Assembly (NCBI GenBank): GCA_963756815.1
Contig: CAVWPR010000026.1
Span: forward strand, 6,544-70,543
Length of the DNA: 64,000 bases
Reading direction: 5' to 3'
Origin: JAENVU01 sp963756815
GTDB lineage: Bacteria > Actinomycetota > Acidimicrobiia > IMCC26256 > JAENVU01
Part shown: positions 62,817-64,000 of the stretch, piece by piece
Numbering within the stretch: the first letter of the stretch is position 1
Layout of the letters: every line of letters starts with the position of its first letter
Notes under the pieces: generated by a model
Told to the model about the DNA's origin: nothing
What the model saw: the letters and a program-made list of their open reading frames with translations, nothing else
Databases searched by the model: none
Program-made: the position numbers and the translations under genes

Positions 62817-64000
62817 ATGGCCGGAATGTCACGGGCGTCGCCACGGTTGCCGGCCGACGTGCCGACTCCGTTACCCAATCCGGCGAGCGTCGACCTCGTT
62901 CCGCCCACCTTCGCAGAATCGGAGGCCACGGCGCGTGGGATCGCCACCGCCGTCGCCCCCGCCGGCGGGCTCACCGACGTGCAGCGCATCCTCCTCGAGG
63001 CCCTGTTCCTCGCGATGACCGGCCACGCGGTCCGGCTCGACCGGTTCGACGCCGTGGACGCGCCGACGCTCGGCTCGGTCCTCGCCCGCCGGAACGTGGC
63101 GTTCCGGACACGCGGGGTGCAGGTGATGCTGCTCGCCGCCCTGGTGCTGCGGCCGCTGCCGCCCGAGGTCGCGTCACGCGTCGAGGCGTACACCCGTGAG
63201 CTGTCGGTGGACGACGGCATGGTGGCGGTCGCGCGCCATTTCGCTGCCGGCTCCCTCGGGCTCGCGGCCTTCGACTTCGAGCGCAACGGGTACACCGCCG
63301 GCTGGAGCGGGAAGCAGGCCGAGGCGCTGCACCTCTCCACCGAGCTGGCCGAGCCCTGGGACGTGTCGGTCGACGACCCGTCGCTGACGATGCGCTGGCG
63401 CGCCCTCGGCGATCTCCCGTCCGACACGATCGGACACCACGTCTGGCGGATGTACCGGGCCCGCGGATTCGGGTTCCCCGGCTCGCCGAGTTCCGCGCCG
63501 CCGCTGCTCGCGCAGCACGACTGGGTGCACGTCCTCGCCGACTACGGCACGACGGTGGAGTGCGAGCTCGAGGTCTTCGCGTTCATCGCGCGCGGCCAAC
63601 GACGACATGCGCGCGTTCTCGCTGCTCGCGATGGTCGTCTCGCTGTTCGAGACCGGCTACCTCTCGACGGGCGCCGGCCTGTTCGAGGCCGATCCCGGCC
63701 ACCTGAGCGTGGGCGCGGGCATGGCGATGCGGGTCGCGGACGCGATGCGTCGTGGTGCGCTGTGCCACGACGCCGTCACCGGAGCCGACAGCATCGACTT
63801 CCTCGGTATCGACTGGTTCACGATCGCCGACCAGTCGCTCGCCGACGTCCGCGGCGCGGTTCGGGGTGGTGCCCCGGAGCGCCGACGCGATCGCGGCGGG
63901 GTCGGTCACCGCGTGGGAGCCGGGTGGGATCAGCCCGTTCCAGCTCGCCGCCGGTCGCGACGCCGCACGGGCCGACGACCGGGCCTACGACAGCTACGGC
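62817..64000 (+). CDS. Unrecognised conserved-looking protein, two frame changes, runs off the window
   Basis: At least 394 codons of a protein I could not assign. Coding is clear from third-position G/C and from compositional structure: LTDVQRILLEALFLAMTGHAVRLDRFDAVDAPTL, YTRELSVDDGMVAVARHFAAGS, GHHVWRMYRARGFGFPGSP, LLAQHDWVHVLADYGTTVECELEVFAFIAR, NDDMRAFSLLAMVVSLFETGYLSTGAGLFEADPGHLS, and SVTAWEPGGISPFQLAAGRDAARADDR. The frame changes near 63594 and near 63855, then is open to the window end. HDWVH and the acidic patches could be a metal site. Starts at ATG 62817, ATG 62826 or GTG 62859 are possible. It is 3'-partial. Confidence 0.7.
   Translation, partial: MAGMSRASPRLPADVPTPLPNPASVDLVPPTFAESEATARGIATAVAPAGGLTDVQRILLEALFLAMTGHAVRLDRFDAVDAPTLGSVLARRNVAFRTRGVQVMLLAALVLRPLPPEVASRVEAYTRELSVDDGMVAVARHFAAGSLGLAAFDFERNGYTAGWSGKQAEALHLSTELAEPWDVSVDDPSLTMRWRALGDLPSDTIGHHVWRMYRARGFGFPGSPSSAPPLLAQHDWVHVLADYGTTVECELEVFAFIARGQRRHARVLAARDGRLAVRDRLPLDGRRPVRGRSRPPERGRGHGDAGRGRDASWCAVPRRRHRSRQHRLPRYRLVHDRRPVARRRPRRGSGWCPGAPTRSRRGRSPRGSRVGSARSSSPPVATPHGPTTGPTTAT

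Noticed and set aside
1..64000. tRNA, rRNA, CRISPR array, transposase, integrase or phage genes
   Set aside because: No T-loop GGTTCGANTCC with acceptor stem, no rRNA-like stretch, no regular spaced repeats and no mobile-element protein motifs were found on either strand.

Overview
The window is about 64 kb of very GC-rich DNA, densely coding on both strands, with strong G/C preference at third codon positions and many GTG starts. The gene content points to a free-living, aerobic actinobacterium, possibly an Acidimicrobiia-type lineage: a myo-inositol-1-phosphate synthase family gene, an F420-type LLM oxidoreductase, a cytochrome P450, many SDR, sulfotransferase and 2-oxoglutarate oxygenase genes, a Gram-positive/actinobacterial type LexA box, and many TANNNT -10 boxes 6-8 nt before start codons (leaderless transcription). 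No rRNA, tRNA, CRISPR array, transposase or phage gene was seen, so the window looks like chromosome.

Layout. 0-10 kb: inositol-phosphate synthase (cut by the window edge), TauD dioxygenase, SDR, PAP2 phosphatase, secreted sulfatase, an alkB repair gene with an apparent SOS box, DUF2237, P450, EamA exporter, APH-like kinase and an isopenicillin-N-synthase-type oxygenase. 10-13 kb: a 950-residue coiled-coil protein. 13-22 kb: DUF1214, sulfotransferase, thioesterase plus Zn-alcohol dehydrogenase operon, SDR, amidohydrolase divergent from an ArsR/AHSA1 pair, GH29 fucosidase. 22-30 kb: DsbB / thioredoxin-like / amidase operon, SDR, LigD-type polymerase, alpha/beta hydrolase lipoprotein, DegT-family sugar enzyme. 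30-41 kb: sulfotransferase, M28 peptidase lipoprotein with a coupled leader ORF, DJ-1/PfpI, LLM oxidoreductase, nucleosidase, sterol-desaturase-like hydroxylase, DUF1232, ODP-type metallo-beta-lactamase, LuxR regulator, CYTH-CHAD protein, prolyl-aminopeptidase-like hydrolase. 41-46 kb: E2 and fused E1 of a branched-chain 2-oxoacid dehydrogenase complex, bifunctional nuclease, cold-shock protein. 46-64 kb: small stress-type proteins, penicillin acylase family lipoprotein, SnoaL, DUF2267, MarR plus giant fused ABC exporter, FAD monooxygenase, flavodoxin, VOC protein, MarR/MFS efflux pair with a clear palindromic operator, an RGG-rich protein, DUF899, and an unrecognised gene running off the right edge.

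Functionally the window reads as a catabolic and detoxifying neighbourhood (P450, ADH, SDRs, amidase, amidohydrolase, 2-oxoacid dehydrogenase, efflux pumps with their own MarR/ArsR regulators) mixed with envelope and stress genes. There is no single large biosynthetic cluster; operons are short (2-3 genes), usually joined by 4-nt ATGA/GTGA overlaps.

A caution for all users: about eighteen otherwise intact genes need roughly two dozen single-base frame changes to be read through. They fall in conserved genes of unrelated function, sometimes as compensating pairs, so indel errors in the sequence are the most likely explanation. These genes are given as one feature each, with the position of the frame change stated.
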